Shown: one piece after another, positions 1 through 6,136 of the stretch | Numbering within the stretch: position 1 is the first letter of the stretch | How the letters are laid out: every line of letters starts with the position of its first letter | Source of the DNA: an uncultured Bacteroidota bacterium | GTDB lineage: Bacteria; Bacteroidota; Bacteroidia; Chitinophagales; Chitinophagaceae | NCBI GenBank assembly: GCA_946887345.1 | Contig: CAMPKR010000046.1 | Coordinates: 1 to 11,270 of the forward strand | DNA: 11,270 nt | Direction: 5' to 3' | Program-made: the position numbers and the translations under genes | Notes under the pieces: model-generated | The model's input: the letters and a program-made list of their open reading frames with translations, nothing else | Database searches by the model: none | Told to the model about the DNA's origin: nothing

Positions 1-984
1 CTCATTGATGCGAGCCTGCGAAGCACTTGCCCGCTGCACCATAGATGCCACCCAGCCTATGCTCATGATAGGGAACATAAGGAGGTTGATATAGATGACG
101 AACTCTGCAATGTTACCCGTAGATATCTCTCCCTTTATGGCATAGTAGCCCCCTATTGCCACTGTGCTCAGCATACTAAGGCCTATGAAGAGGTTCATAG
201 CAGGAAAGTAGACTGCTTCTGTCATGCCGAGGTTGATAGCGCTTTTCTTGTATTCTTCGGAAGTGTTGTTGAAGAAACTAAGCATGTTCTTTTCCTGCAC
301 GAAAGATTTGATGACCCTGATGCCTGAATAAGATTCCTGTGCCGTAGTGGTTAGCGAAGAAAGCTGCGCCTGTATCTTTTCACTTTTTTTGTATATCACG
401 CTGTTGACCAAATAGATGGAAAGTGCGAGTATGGGTAGTGGAATGATGACGTAGATAGTCAGCATTACATTTACGCTGAACATGTAAGCGAAGGCCAGTA
501 GCGTGAGCACAATAAGGTTGGTGCTATACATTATAGCAGGACCCGTATACATTCTCACCCTTGAAACATCCTCGCTGAGGCGGTTCATCAGGTCGCCGGT
601 AAAATTCTTTTTGAAGAAGCCTGTGGAGAGCTCCTGGTAATGGTTATAGATATCGTTCTTCTGGTCGAACTCTATATGGCGCGACATGACGATGATGGTC
701 TGCCGCATGAAGAACATAAAAATCCCTCTTAATAGAGCGAGTCCGAGAATGGCGATGGATGGCCATAGTACAATGGAGGCTATATAGCTCCACATGCTGC
801 CTTGCACTACCAGCTTGCCGCTTTTGTGGTCTTCTATCGCATTAGCCACTTCATCTATTACCTGCCCTACTATATTGGGCGCCATTACGGCGAAAAGGTT
901 GGAGATTGCCACGAAGGCCATACCCAAAAGCAGCCGCCACCTGTAACGGATAAAATACTTTTTGAGCGCGGCGAGGTTCTTCAT
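1..984 (-). CDS. ABC exporter, MsbA/multidrug type, N-terminal transmembrane part (partial)
   Basis: This is the first 328 codons of an ATP-binding cassette exporter half-transporter. It starts at the ATG whose A is at 984 and stays open through the left window edge. The protein begins MKNLAALKKYFIRYRWRLLL, the usual N-terminus of Bacteroidota MsbA-like exporters, which supports this start. Hydrophobic segments fit the six-helix type I exporter domain: about residues 17-39, 66-93, 150-170, 172-194, 256-282 and 292-312. Between helices 2 and 3 is the coupling-helix region (YNHYQELSTGFFKKNFTGDLMNRLSEDVSRVR, split here as YNHYQELSTGFF, residues 113-124, and GDLMNRLSEDVSR, 130-142). The visible part ends at ASQARINE, just before the linker to the nucleotide-binding domain, so Walker A, signature and Walker B motifs lie outside the window. 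Such proteins usually work as homodimers in the inner membrane and export lipids or hydrophobic compounds; the substrate cannot be read here. It is divergent to asd. Confidence 0.93.
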   Translation of the reverse strand, partial: MKNLAALKKYFIRYRWRLLLGMAFVAISNLFAVMAPNIVGQVIDEVANAIEDHKSGKLVVQGSMWSYIASIVLWPSIAILGLALLRGIFMFFMRQTIIVMSRHIEFDQKNDIYNHYQELSTGFFKKNFTGDLMNRLSEDVSRVRMYTGPAIMYSTNLIVLTLLAFAYMFSVNVMLTIYVIIPLPILALSIYLVNSVIYKKSEKIQAQLSSLTTTAQESYSGIRVIKSFVQEKNMLSFFNNTSEEYKKSAINLGMTEAVYFPAMNLFIGLSMLSTVAIGGYYAIKGEISTGNIAEFVIYINLLMFPIMSIGWVASMVQRASASQARINE

Positions 985-990
985 GGGGGA

Positions 991-998
991 CAAAGGTC
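991..998 (-). promoter_or_regulatory. Candidate -7 promoter box of the ABC exporter
   Basis: The minus strand reads GACCTTTG here, seven of eight positions of the Bacteroidota -7 consensus TAnnTTTG. It ends six bases before the exporter ATG, close to the spacing seen at asd and mfd. No good -33 TTTG is visible at the expected distance, so the call rests on the box and its position only. Confidence 0.35.
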
Positions 999-1007
999 GG
1001 GAAAAAG

Positions 1008-1047
1008 GGAATGTGGAGATGTGAGAATGTGGAAATGCGGAAATTGG
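1008..1047 (+). repeat. Degenerate 8-bp tandem repeat, about five units
   Basis: Five consecutive octamers can be lined up: GGAATGTG, GAGATGTG, AGAATGTG, GAAATGCG and GAAATTGG, giving a consensus near GARATGTG. The tract is strongly purine-rich on the plus strand and lies in the short divergent gap between the exporter and asd. It belongs to neither coding region and falls upstream of both candidate promoter boxes. Its role is unknown; it may be a decayed microsatellite. Confidence 0.6.
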
Positions 1048-1091
1048 GAGAAGAATACCGTAATGGAATTTAATTAGAATATCAAAAACTT

Positions 1092-1099
1092 TACTTTTG
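1092..1099 (+). promoter_or_regulatory. -7 promoter box of asd (TACTTTTG)
   Basis: The sequence is an exact match to TAnnTTTG and is followed by CAGCCAA and then the asd ATG at 1107, only seven bases after the box. A -33 element is weak (an AATTTAATTA stretch around 1067-1076). With usual Bacteroidota geometry, transcription would start within a few bases of the start codon, so a leaderless or nearly leaderless mRNA is predicted. Confidence 0.55.
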
Positions 1100-1106
1100 C
1101 AGCCAA

Positions 1107-2102
1107 ATGAAAGTAGCAGTAGTCGGCGCAACAGGCCTGGTCGGATCGGCCATGTTGCGCATCCTTGAAGAAAGACAGTTCCCGGTAACAGAACTGATAC
1201 CTGTGGCCTCCGCGCGTTCGGTGGGTACTAAGGTGTCGTTTATGGGCAAGGAGCATACCGTTGTTTCTGTAAATGACGCTATTGCTAAGAAACCTGTGCT
1301 GGCTATTTTTTCTGCCGGTGGATCTACTTCGCTGGAGCTGGCTCCGCGCTTTGCGGAGGTAGGGTGCTACGTGGTGGACAATTCCTCTGCGTGGAGAATG
1401 GATCCCACTAAGAAGCTGGTAGTGCCGGAGGTAAATGCTGATGCACTTACCAAAGATGACCTGATCATTGCCAATCCTAACTGCTCTACTATACAAATGG
1501 TGGTGGTTCTGAAACCGCTGCACGATAAATACAAGATCAAAAGAGTGGTAGTGAGTACCTATCAGTCGGTTACCGGCACCGGGCAGAAGGCCGTAGCAGA
1601 AATGCTGGATGAACGCGCTGGCGGTAAGGGTCATGGCGTGTATCCTCACCCTATAGACATGAACCTGATACCGCATATAGATGTCTTCCAGGATAATGGC
1701 TATACCAAAGAAGAGATGAAGATGGTGCTGGAGACCTGCAAGATAATGGGTGATGACAGCATAAAGGTTACTGCCACCACGGTTCGCGTACCTGTAATGG
1801 GTGGACATAGCGAAAGCGTGAACATAGAATTTGAGCGCGATTTTGATGAAGCACAGGTAAAGGAACTGCTTACCAACTCTGCAGGAGTAGTAGTACAGGA
1901 CAATCCGAAGGAAAATGTGTATCCTATGCCTTTATATGCCGAAGGTAAAGACGCCGTTTTCGTAGGCCGTATCCGCCGTGATTATTCTCAGCCTAATACG
2001 CTCAACTGCTGGATCGTCTCTGACAACCTGCGTAAAGGCGCTGCTACTAATGCAGTACAGATAGCTAAGTATTTACATGGAAAAGGCTGGCTGGAGCACT
2101 AA
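1107..2102 (+). CDS. asd: Aspartate-semialdehyde dehydrogenase
   Basis: The 331-residue protein catalyses NADPH-dependent reduction of L-aspartyl phosphate to L-aspartate 4-semialdehyde. This is the branch step toward lysine, diaminopimelate, threonine and methionine, and it takes place in the cytoplasm. The N-terminus MKVAVVGATGLVGSAMLRIL has the GxxGxxG dinucleotide-binding turn (residues 7-13) and fixes the start. The catalytic cysteine is Cys126 in NPNCSTIQ (123-130), and the conserved general-base histidine is His234 in MGGHSESV (231-238), following RVPV (227-230). The length matches the family. The gene stands alone: no dapA, thrA or lysC neighbour is visible. Upstream is the divergent exporter; downstream a small lipoprotein gene converges on it after three bases, with no clear terminator between them. 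No frameshift or missing catalytic residue is seen. Confidence 0.97.
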   Translation: MKVAVVGATGLVGSAMLRILEERQFPVTELIPVASARSVGTKVSFMGKEHTVVSVNDAIAKKPVLAIFSAGGSTSLELAPRFAEVGCYVVDNSSAWRMDPTKKLVVPEVNADALTKDDLIIANPNCSTIQMVVVLKPLHDKYKIKRVVVSTYQSVTGTGQKAVAEMLDERAGGKGHGVYPHPIDMNLIPHIDVFQDNGYTKEEMKMVLETCKIMGDDSIKVTATTVRVPVMGGHSESVNIEFERDFDEAQVKELLTNSAGVVVQDNPKENVYPMPLYAEGKDAVFVGRIRRDYSQPNTLNCWIVSDNLRKGAATNAVQIAKYLHGKGWLEH

Positions 2103-2105
2103 GTC

Positions 2106-2351
2106 CTAAAGGGGCTTTCTTTCGCAGACGGCTACTATACCATTAGTATTATACGGAGCCATGAATTGGTTGATACCTGCCTGGTTCATATTGCAGACAG
2201 TGGTGTCTATATCAATAATCTGCCCCTGGTATTTACCCTCCAGGTAGCACATCCAGCAGGACACACTATCGCCGGAGCCTCCCTTGCTGCAGGAGGAGCA
2301 TGCAGCAACTGCTGTTGCTAACAGGATCGCTAGTTTTTTCATAGTATTCAT
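2106..2351 (-). CDS. Small cysteine-rich lipoprotein, function unknown
   Basis: This 81-residue product starts MNTMKKLAILLATAVAACSS. An alternative and perhaps more natural start is Met4 (ATG at 2342), which gives MKKLAILLATAVAAC. A basic N-terminus, a hydrophobic stretch and a lipobox VAAC (15-18) indicate a signal peptidase II lipoprotein exported from the cytoplasm; Cys18 would carry the lipid. After a short Gly/Ser linker, the remaining 50 or so residues hold CWMC (32-35) plus Cys53 and Cys76, besides Cys21. The four cysteines of the mature domain could form two disulfides in the periplasm or at the surface. I do not recognise the family. The gene converges with asd (3-bp gap) and is divergent from the beta-barrel gene, with which it shares a 174-bp promoter region. 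The signal peptide and cysteine pattern make it more than a chance reading frame. Confidence 0.75.
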   Translation of the reverse strand: MNTMKKLAILLATAVAACSSCSKGGSGDSVSCWMCYLEGKYQGQIIDIDTTVCNMNQAGINQFMAPYNTNGIVAVCERKPL

Positions 2352-2377
2352 TGGCAGACTTTCCTGCTACTACCTTG

Positions 2378-2385
2378 CAAATATC
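2378..2385 (-). promoter_or_regulatory. Candidate -7 box of the small lipoprotein gene
   Basis: The minus strand reads GATATTTG, one mismatch from TAnnTTTG, 26 bases before the ATG at 2351. A TTG on the same strand at 2411-2409 lies 23 bases upstream, at the long end of the -33 to -7 spacing range. That TTG falls inside the tandem repeat at 2400-2419. Confidence 0.35.
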
Positions 2386-2399
2386 ATGCTATTGAGCAT

Positions 2400-2419
2400 A
2401 ATTAACGTCAATTAACGCT
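2400..2419. repeat. Tandem 10-bp direct repeat in the divergent promoter region
   Basis: Two abutting decamers, AATTAACGTC and AATTAACGCT, match at nine of ten positions if the final C/T and preceding T/C are read as one swapped pair, and at the first eight exactly. The period is one helical turn, so a protein could contact both copies on the same face. The repeat overlaps the possible -33 region of the small lipoprotein gene and lies about 85 bases upstream of the beta-barrel promoter box. It is a candidate operator only. Confidence 0.45.
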
Positions 2420-2470
2420 CCTCTGCCACCGGAAATTGTCCGTTTTCGCGTCTTCATCTACCGTTTCAGT

Positions 2471-2490
2471 ATTTTTTAGCATTTTTTCTG
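2471..2490. promoter_or_regulatory. Phased T-tracts upstream of the beta-barrel gene
   Basis: ATTTTTTAGC is followed directly by ATTTTTTCTG, so two six-T tracts repeat with a 10-bp period. Tracts phased with the helical turn bend DNA. These sit immediately upstream of, or over, the expected -33 region for the candidate -7 box at 2503-2510, where curvature or an UP-like contact could raise promoter strength. This is inference from composition and spacing. Confidence 0.4.
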
Positions 2491-2502
2491 ACATAATTGG
2501 CT

Positions 2503-2510
2503 CACCTTTG
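2503..2510 (+). promoter_or_regulatory. Candidate -7 promoter box of the outer-membrane beta-barrel gene
   Basis: CACCTTTG differs from TAnnTTTG at one position and lies 15 bases before the preferred ATG at 2526. It supports that start over the in-frame ATG at 2436, which would lie upstream of the promoter. Confidence 0.42.
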
Positions 2511-2525
2511 CGTTTTCAATTTCAC

Positions 2526-5078
2526 ATGCATCCAAAGAGGCTCCTTTCTTTACTTCTTCTTTTATTTACATCTCTTTGTGCATCAGCACAAAACGGGAGA
2601 ATTTCCGGCAAGCTGACCGATAGTAAAAATAACGTCCTTGCGTACGCTACCCTTACCCTCCTTCGGACCGATTCCACTGTTGTAAACGGCAGCCTGAGTG
2701 ATGATAACGGAAAATTTGAGCTGGACAATATACCCGCAGGCAATTATTTGTTGCGAATCAACGCGCTAGGCCTCACTACCAAAATAATTGGCGATGTAAG
2801 CGTGAGCGAAGCTAAACCTGTAAAAGACCTTGGAACCATTTCCCTTGCCATATCCAGCAAAACTCTCGATGAAGTACAAATAAGCGGCGAGAAGAGCGTG
2901 ATGGAAATGCAGGTAGATAAGAAAGTATTTAATGTAGATAAGAATATTACAACCGCGGGCGGCAGCGCAACCGATGTGCTGGCTAATGTGCCCTCTGTTT
3001 CTGTGGACGTAGACGGCGGTCTCAGCCTGCGGGGCAAAGGCAACGTAACCGTACTCATAGACGGCAAACCGGCCACACTGCTGGGAGGAGATGTGCAAAG
3101 CGCTCTGCAAGCGCTTCCCGCAGCAAGCATTGACAATGTAGAGATCATTACCAATCCGGGCGCCAGGTATGATGCCCAGGGGGTGACCGGGATCATCAAT
3201 ATCATTACCAAACGCGACAAAAAGCTGGGGCTGAACGGAAGTGTGAACGCAGGCGCGGGCACCCGCGACAAATACAATGGCGGCCTTAGCCTCAATGCGA
3301 AGAACACTAAATGGAATGTGTTCTTCAATTCTAACTACCGCAATAACAAGAACCTCAACCGCACCACTACATTCAGAGAGAATAATAATGTTCACGCAGG
3401 CGATGAGTCTTATATCAATTATGAAGAGAGCCAGAGGCGATTTGTGGGGTGGTTCAATTCCATAGGTGCCGAGTATATCATTAATAAGAACAACTCCATC
3501 ACCCTTACCCAGAATGTGAACTATATGCAATGGGGTAATAAGGGTGTGGCCACTTTCTGGACCAGGAACGCCATGAGCGATGGTGGGGCAGACGTGGATA
3601 CGACCAATGTTAAACGCCGCGAGTCTGATGGCAGAGGCGGACCAATTTCTTGGGCATCTAATCTTGATTACAAACACAAGTTCAATAAGGAAAAACAGGA
3701 GTTAACAGCGAATGTTAACTACTCCATCTCTAATACAAGGCACGACCAGTATTATACAACTATAAACAACAACGACAGCTCGCAATACGACTACAACATG
3801 TGGGAGCTGGCCCCCAGCGTAGGGGTTAATAGCAGCATGAATGCACAAGCCGACTTCACGACACCGTTCCTCGGCAAAAATGGCAAGCTGGACGCAGGAT
3901 GGAAAACGCAATTGTTCTGGTTCAGAAGCCACAATAACCCGTTATTATTTAATGCGGGCATTAATGCAGATACTGTCTTTAACCCAACGTTTTATAACAA
4001 ATTCAATTACCTGCAGCAAAACCATGCAGTATACACCAGCTACAACAACCAGCTGGGCGACTTCGGCTATATGGCGGGTCTCAGGCTGGAATATACATCC
4101 TACGACGGCAAAGTGCAGCGCCTGAGCAAGACCGCAGCATTCACTCCGCTGACGACCGAATTCCTGAACCTGTTCCCTTCCCTGTTCCTCTCTTATAAAC
4201 TACCGAAGGACCAGTCGGTATACCTGAACGCTTCGCGCCGCATCAACAGGCCTAACTTCTGGAACATGATGCCGTTCGTTGACCTGAGTAGCCCACAGGA
4301 CACAAACATGGGTAACCCCAACCTGCAACCTGAGTTCATCTACAATACCGAACTGAGTTATAACAAGCTCTTTAAGAAAGGGCACAACATCATTGCCAGC
4401 CTTTACTATCAATATACAGATGGCATGATAGAACGCTATCGTAAATTCTATTATGATGGCACAAGCTTTTCCCAACCACAAAACCTGAATACCGGTATTA
4501 CTTACGGAGCAGAAATAATAGGCAGGATGCAGCTGATGACCGGTTGGGACGCAACCGTGAACTTTAATCTTTTCAGGAACGAAGTAAGAGGCACTAATAT
4601 AGCACCAGAGCTGAATAATAGCGGTACAGCTTACTTTGCTAAGGCTAACACCAACGTGAAGCTGCCGGCAGGATTCTCCCTGCAAGTGAACGGCAACTAT
4701 GAATCGCCTAAGGTACTGGCGCAGGGCACGCTCAATGAAGTGTATTGGTTAGACATTGCCTTGCGCAAAAACCTCCTGAAGAATAAAGCTACATTGGTAC
4801 TAAATGTATCGGACATTTTTAACACCAGGAAATACACTACCAACTACGATTACGTTACTTACTATCTCCAGGCATACCGCGACCGCGAAACACGCATCGG
4901 CAATATCTCGTTCACTTATCGCTTTGGTAAAGACCAGATGCCACAAGTGAAGGGAAGTAACGAAAAACAACGCCCAAGAAAAACTGATAAGAAAGACGAA
5001 AAGCCTGCTGAAAAAGAAAGAAATAACCTGAAAAGCGACGACAGCGAAGGTGGTGGAAGTGGCGGTGGAGGTAAGTAA
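2526..5078 (+). CDS. Outer-membrane beta-barrel protein, TonB-dependent-receptor-like
   Basis: The frame is open from an ATG at 2436, but the ATG at 2526 is preferred. It puts a classical signal peptide at the N-terminus (MHPKRLLSLLLLLFTSLC, cleavage likely after ASA at 19-21) and lies after the promoter box. The 850-residue protein has a carboxypeptidase-regulatory-like beta-sandwich (about 24-105, NGRISGKLTDSKNNVLAYAT), a plug-like domain (about 113-230, with LDEVQIS, VLANVPSVSVD, VTVLIDGKP and GARYDAQGVTGIINIITKR), and a long barrel rich in aromatic and Asn residues ending in ISFTYRFG (about 794-801). This architecture fits the outer-membrane beta-barrel family related to TonB-dependent receptors, which import or bind substrates across the outer membrane. 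No SusD partner is adjacent and the length is below usual SusC size, so a glycan role is not supported. The substrate is unknown. A charged, Gly-rich 48-residue tail follows the last strand. The stop abuts that of the converging lipoprotein gene. Confidence 0.92.
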   Translation: MHPKRLLSLLLLLFTSLCASAQNGRISGKLTDSKNNVLAYATLTLLRTDSTVVNGSLSDDNGKFELDNIPAGNYLLRINALGLTTKIIGDVSVSEAKPVKDLGTISLAISSKTLDEVQISGEKSVMEMQVDKKVFNVDKNITTAGGSATDVLANVPSVSVDVDGGLSLRGKGNVTVLIDGKPATLLGGDVQSALQALPAASIDNVEIITNPGARYDAQGVTGIINIITKRDKKLGLNGSVNAGAGTRDKYNGGLSLNAKNTKWNVFFNSNYRNNKNLNRTTTFRENNNVHAGDESYINYEESQRRFVGWFNSIGAEYIINKNNSITLTQNVNYMQWGNKGVATFWTRNAMSDGGADVDTTNVKRRESDGRGGPISWASNLDYKHKFNKEKQELTANVNYSISNTRHDQYYTTINNNDSSQYDYNMWELAPSVGVNSSMNAQADFTTPFLGKNGKLDAGWKTQLFWFRSHNNPLLFNAGINADTVFNPTFYNKFNYLQQNHAVYTSYNNQLGDFGYMAGLRLEYTSYDGKVQRLSKTAAFTPLTTEFLNLFPSLFLSYKLPKDQSVYLNASRRINRPNFWNMMPFVDLSSPQDTNMGNPNLQPEFIYNTELSYNKLFKKGHNIIASLYYQYTDGMIERYRKFYYDGTSFSQPQNLNTGITYGAEIIGRMQLMTGWDATVNFNLFRNEVRGTNIAPELNNSGTAYFAKANTNVKLPAGFSLQVNGNYESPKVLAQGTLNEVYWLDIALRKNLLKNKATLVLNVSDIFNTRKYTTNYDYVTYYLQAYRDRETRIGNISFTYRFGKDQMPQVKGSNEKQRPRKTDKKDEKPAEKERNNLKSDDSEGGGSGGGGK

Positions 5079-5852
5079 TTACCTGATGATAACTGTTCTT
5101 ATTTCTGTTGTTTGTTTCACCATTAGCCGGGGCTTGCCATCAGGAGTGAAAATATCATCTACACAAGCGGATATCTGAAGGTAGCCGGGCTGGCTAAAGG
5201 AACATGTCTGCAATTTCCCGAGCTCATCAGCCCCGATAAAAACTTTACCTATATCACCGGGGTAGCGTTTTACCAGCAGTTTATCTCCGGCAGCAATTGC
5301 CACAAATACAGAATCAGCCAAAGGAGTGCTTGCTTCATCAAACGTAAATGATAAACCATCCTTGCGCGTTATTACGGCCGGGAACTCTCCTTTAAATGCC
5401 GGGAACCGGTTAGACCATGCGAAAGTAAAAGGTTCCACCGTTTCATCGCCCTGCACTACCCAATACACACTATCGGCAAAATCGAGATCTTCAAATATAT
5501 GTCCCTCTATTGCCGTCCGGTCATATTCATTATCATGTCCCTGGTTCAGCGTAAAAGCATTTACAGCTACGAAGCCCGCATTAGCATGCTCGGTAGCTGT
5601 TGTTGTATTAGAAGGATTGTCGTAAAATACAGCGGAGGCATGTTCAGATTTGGTGACATGTCCATTGAACACATGTACGACCTTTATGCTATACATAGCG
5701 CCATATACACTATCCCGTGCGGGCAAGAGTATCGGAGGAACTGCAGTTTCAAGTGTGCTGTCAACAGGCTGCACGGGGTCACCAGGCTTACAGCCTGCCA
5801 GCGACACCAGGAGCGTCGCAAAGACCAGTGACCGTGCAGACAATAACTTCAT
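5079..5852 (-). CDS. Lipoprotein of unknown function, paralogue of the 6137-6925 product
   Basis: The 257-residue product has a signal sequence MKLLSARSLVFATLLVSLAG followed by Cys21, with lipobox LAGC (18-21), so it should be a lipid-anchored envelope protein. A short Pro-containing linker (22-45) leads to a domain that looks mostly beta and that I cannot assign to a known family. Its sequence matches the neighbouring lipoprotein in order: VYGAMYSIKV (49-58) against VHGALIALQM, AVFYD (74-78) against AAFYD, a W...PAF segment (146-153), and above all ADSVFVAI (179-186), which is followed by GKVFIGADELGKL (202-214). Cys217 and Cys230 could form a disulfide that the paralogue lacks. A candidate -7 box TATCTTTA lies at 5901-5894, 41 bases before the ATG. 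The gene converges on the beta-barrel gene with no gap: both stops lie in TAATTA. The function is unknown. Confidence 0.85.
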   Translation of the reverse strand: MKLLSARSLVFATLLVSLAGCKPGDPVQPVDSTLETAVPPILLPARDSVYGAMYSIKVVHVFNGHVTKSEHASAVFYDNPSNTTTATEHANAGFVAVNAFTLNQGHDNEYDRTAIEGHIFEDLDFADSVYWVVQGDETVEPFTFAWSNRFPAFKGEFPAVITRKDGLSFTFDEASTPLADSVFVAIAAGDKLLVKRYPGDIGKVFIGADELGKLQTCSFSQPGYLQISACVDDIFTPDGKPRLMVKQTTEIRTVIIR

Positions 5853-5906
5853 GCTTAAGCTCTGAAGATAATAAGAGGATTAAGTCCTATTAGTAAAGAT
5901 AATAAA

Positions 5907-5936
5907 ATATCCTTCGCATGTATATGCAAAGGATAT
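5907..5936 (-). terminator. Hairpin with 13-bp stem between the two lipoprotein genes
   Basis: The arms 5907-5919 and 5924-5936 pair over 13 positions with a four-base loop. On the minus strand the only irregular pair is a G-U wobble, whereas on the plus strand it would be a C-A mismatch, which suggests a minus-strand RNA structure. It is followed on that strand by TTTATTATCTTTACTA, a broken U-rich tract. A plus-strand reading has a better T-run (ATTTTTTG) but no gene ends there. It may be a second terminator after the 6137-6925 gene, or a leader element ahead of the 5852 start. Confidence 0.55.
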
Positions 5937-6000
5937 ATTTTTTGCGGGGGATGGTGTACTATATTAGTTATGAAGCGGATAACTGTCATAAAGAATATTT

Positions 6001-6035
6001 GAGAAAAACAGCGAAATCACGAAAGATTCCGCTGT
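6001..6035 (-). terminator. Intrinsic terminator downstream of the 6137-6925 lipoprotein gene
   Basis: On the minus strand, ACAGCGGAATC (6035-6025) pairs with GATTTCGCTGT (6018-6008) around a TTTCGT loop. The stem is 11 bp with one G-U wobble and is followed directly by TTTTCTC (6007-6001). On the plus strand the wobble becomes an A-C mismatch, so the structure fits minus-strand RNA. It lies about 100 bases after the stop codon of the upstream lipoprotein, leaving a long 3' untranslated region. Confidence 0.65.
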
Positions 6036-6136
6036 GATAAATCCACCCTCTACGTGGGATAAAAAACTGTTTGAAAACGTTTTATATCTCTATTAAGGTG
6101 TAAATGGAAAGGGGTAAAGGCAAGTATTATTAACTA

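Noticed and set aside
1074..1808. Long antisense open frame (244 codons) opposite asd
   Set aside because: It lies wholly on the complement of a canonical asd gene, has no recognisable domain or signal, and its composition reflects the codon pattern of the sense gene.
2103..2120. Small AAAG-GGG-CTTT dyad after asd as a terminator
   Set aside because: The stem is only four base pairs, lacks a T-run, and overlaps the end of the converging lipoprotein gene.
2436..2525. Upstream in-frame ATG at 2436 as start of the beta-barrel gene
   Set aside because: It would add 30 residues before a textbook signal peptide and would start upstream of the likely promoter box at 2503-2510.
2744..3677. Overlapping antisense open frames (up to 303 codons) opposite the beta-barrel gene
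   Set aside because: They mirror the coding frame of a well-supported gene and show no motif, promoter or family resemblance.
6074..6083. Perfect palindrome AAAACGTTTT in the lipoprotein 3' region
   Set aside because: It is AT-rich, short, and not placed at a promoter; such palindromes arise easily by chance.
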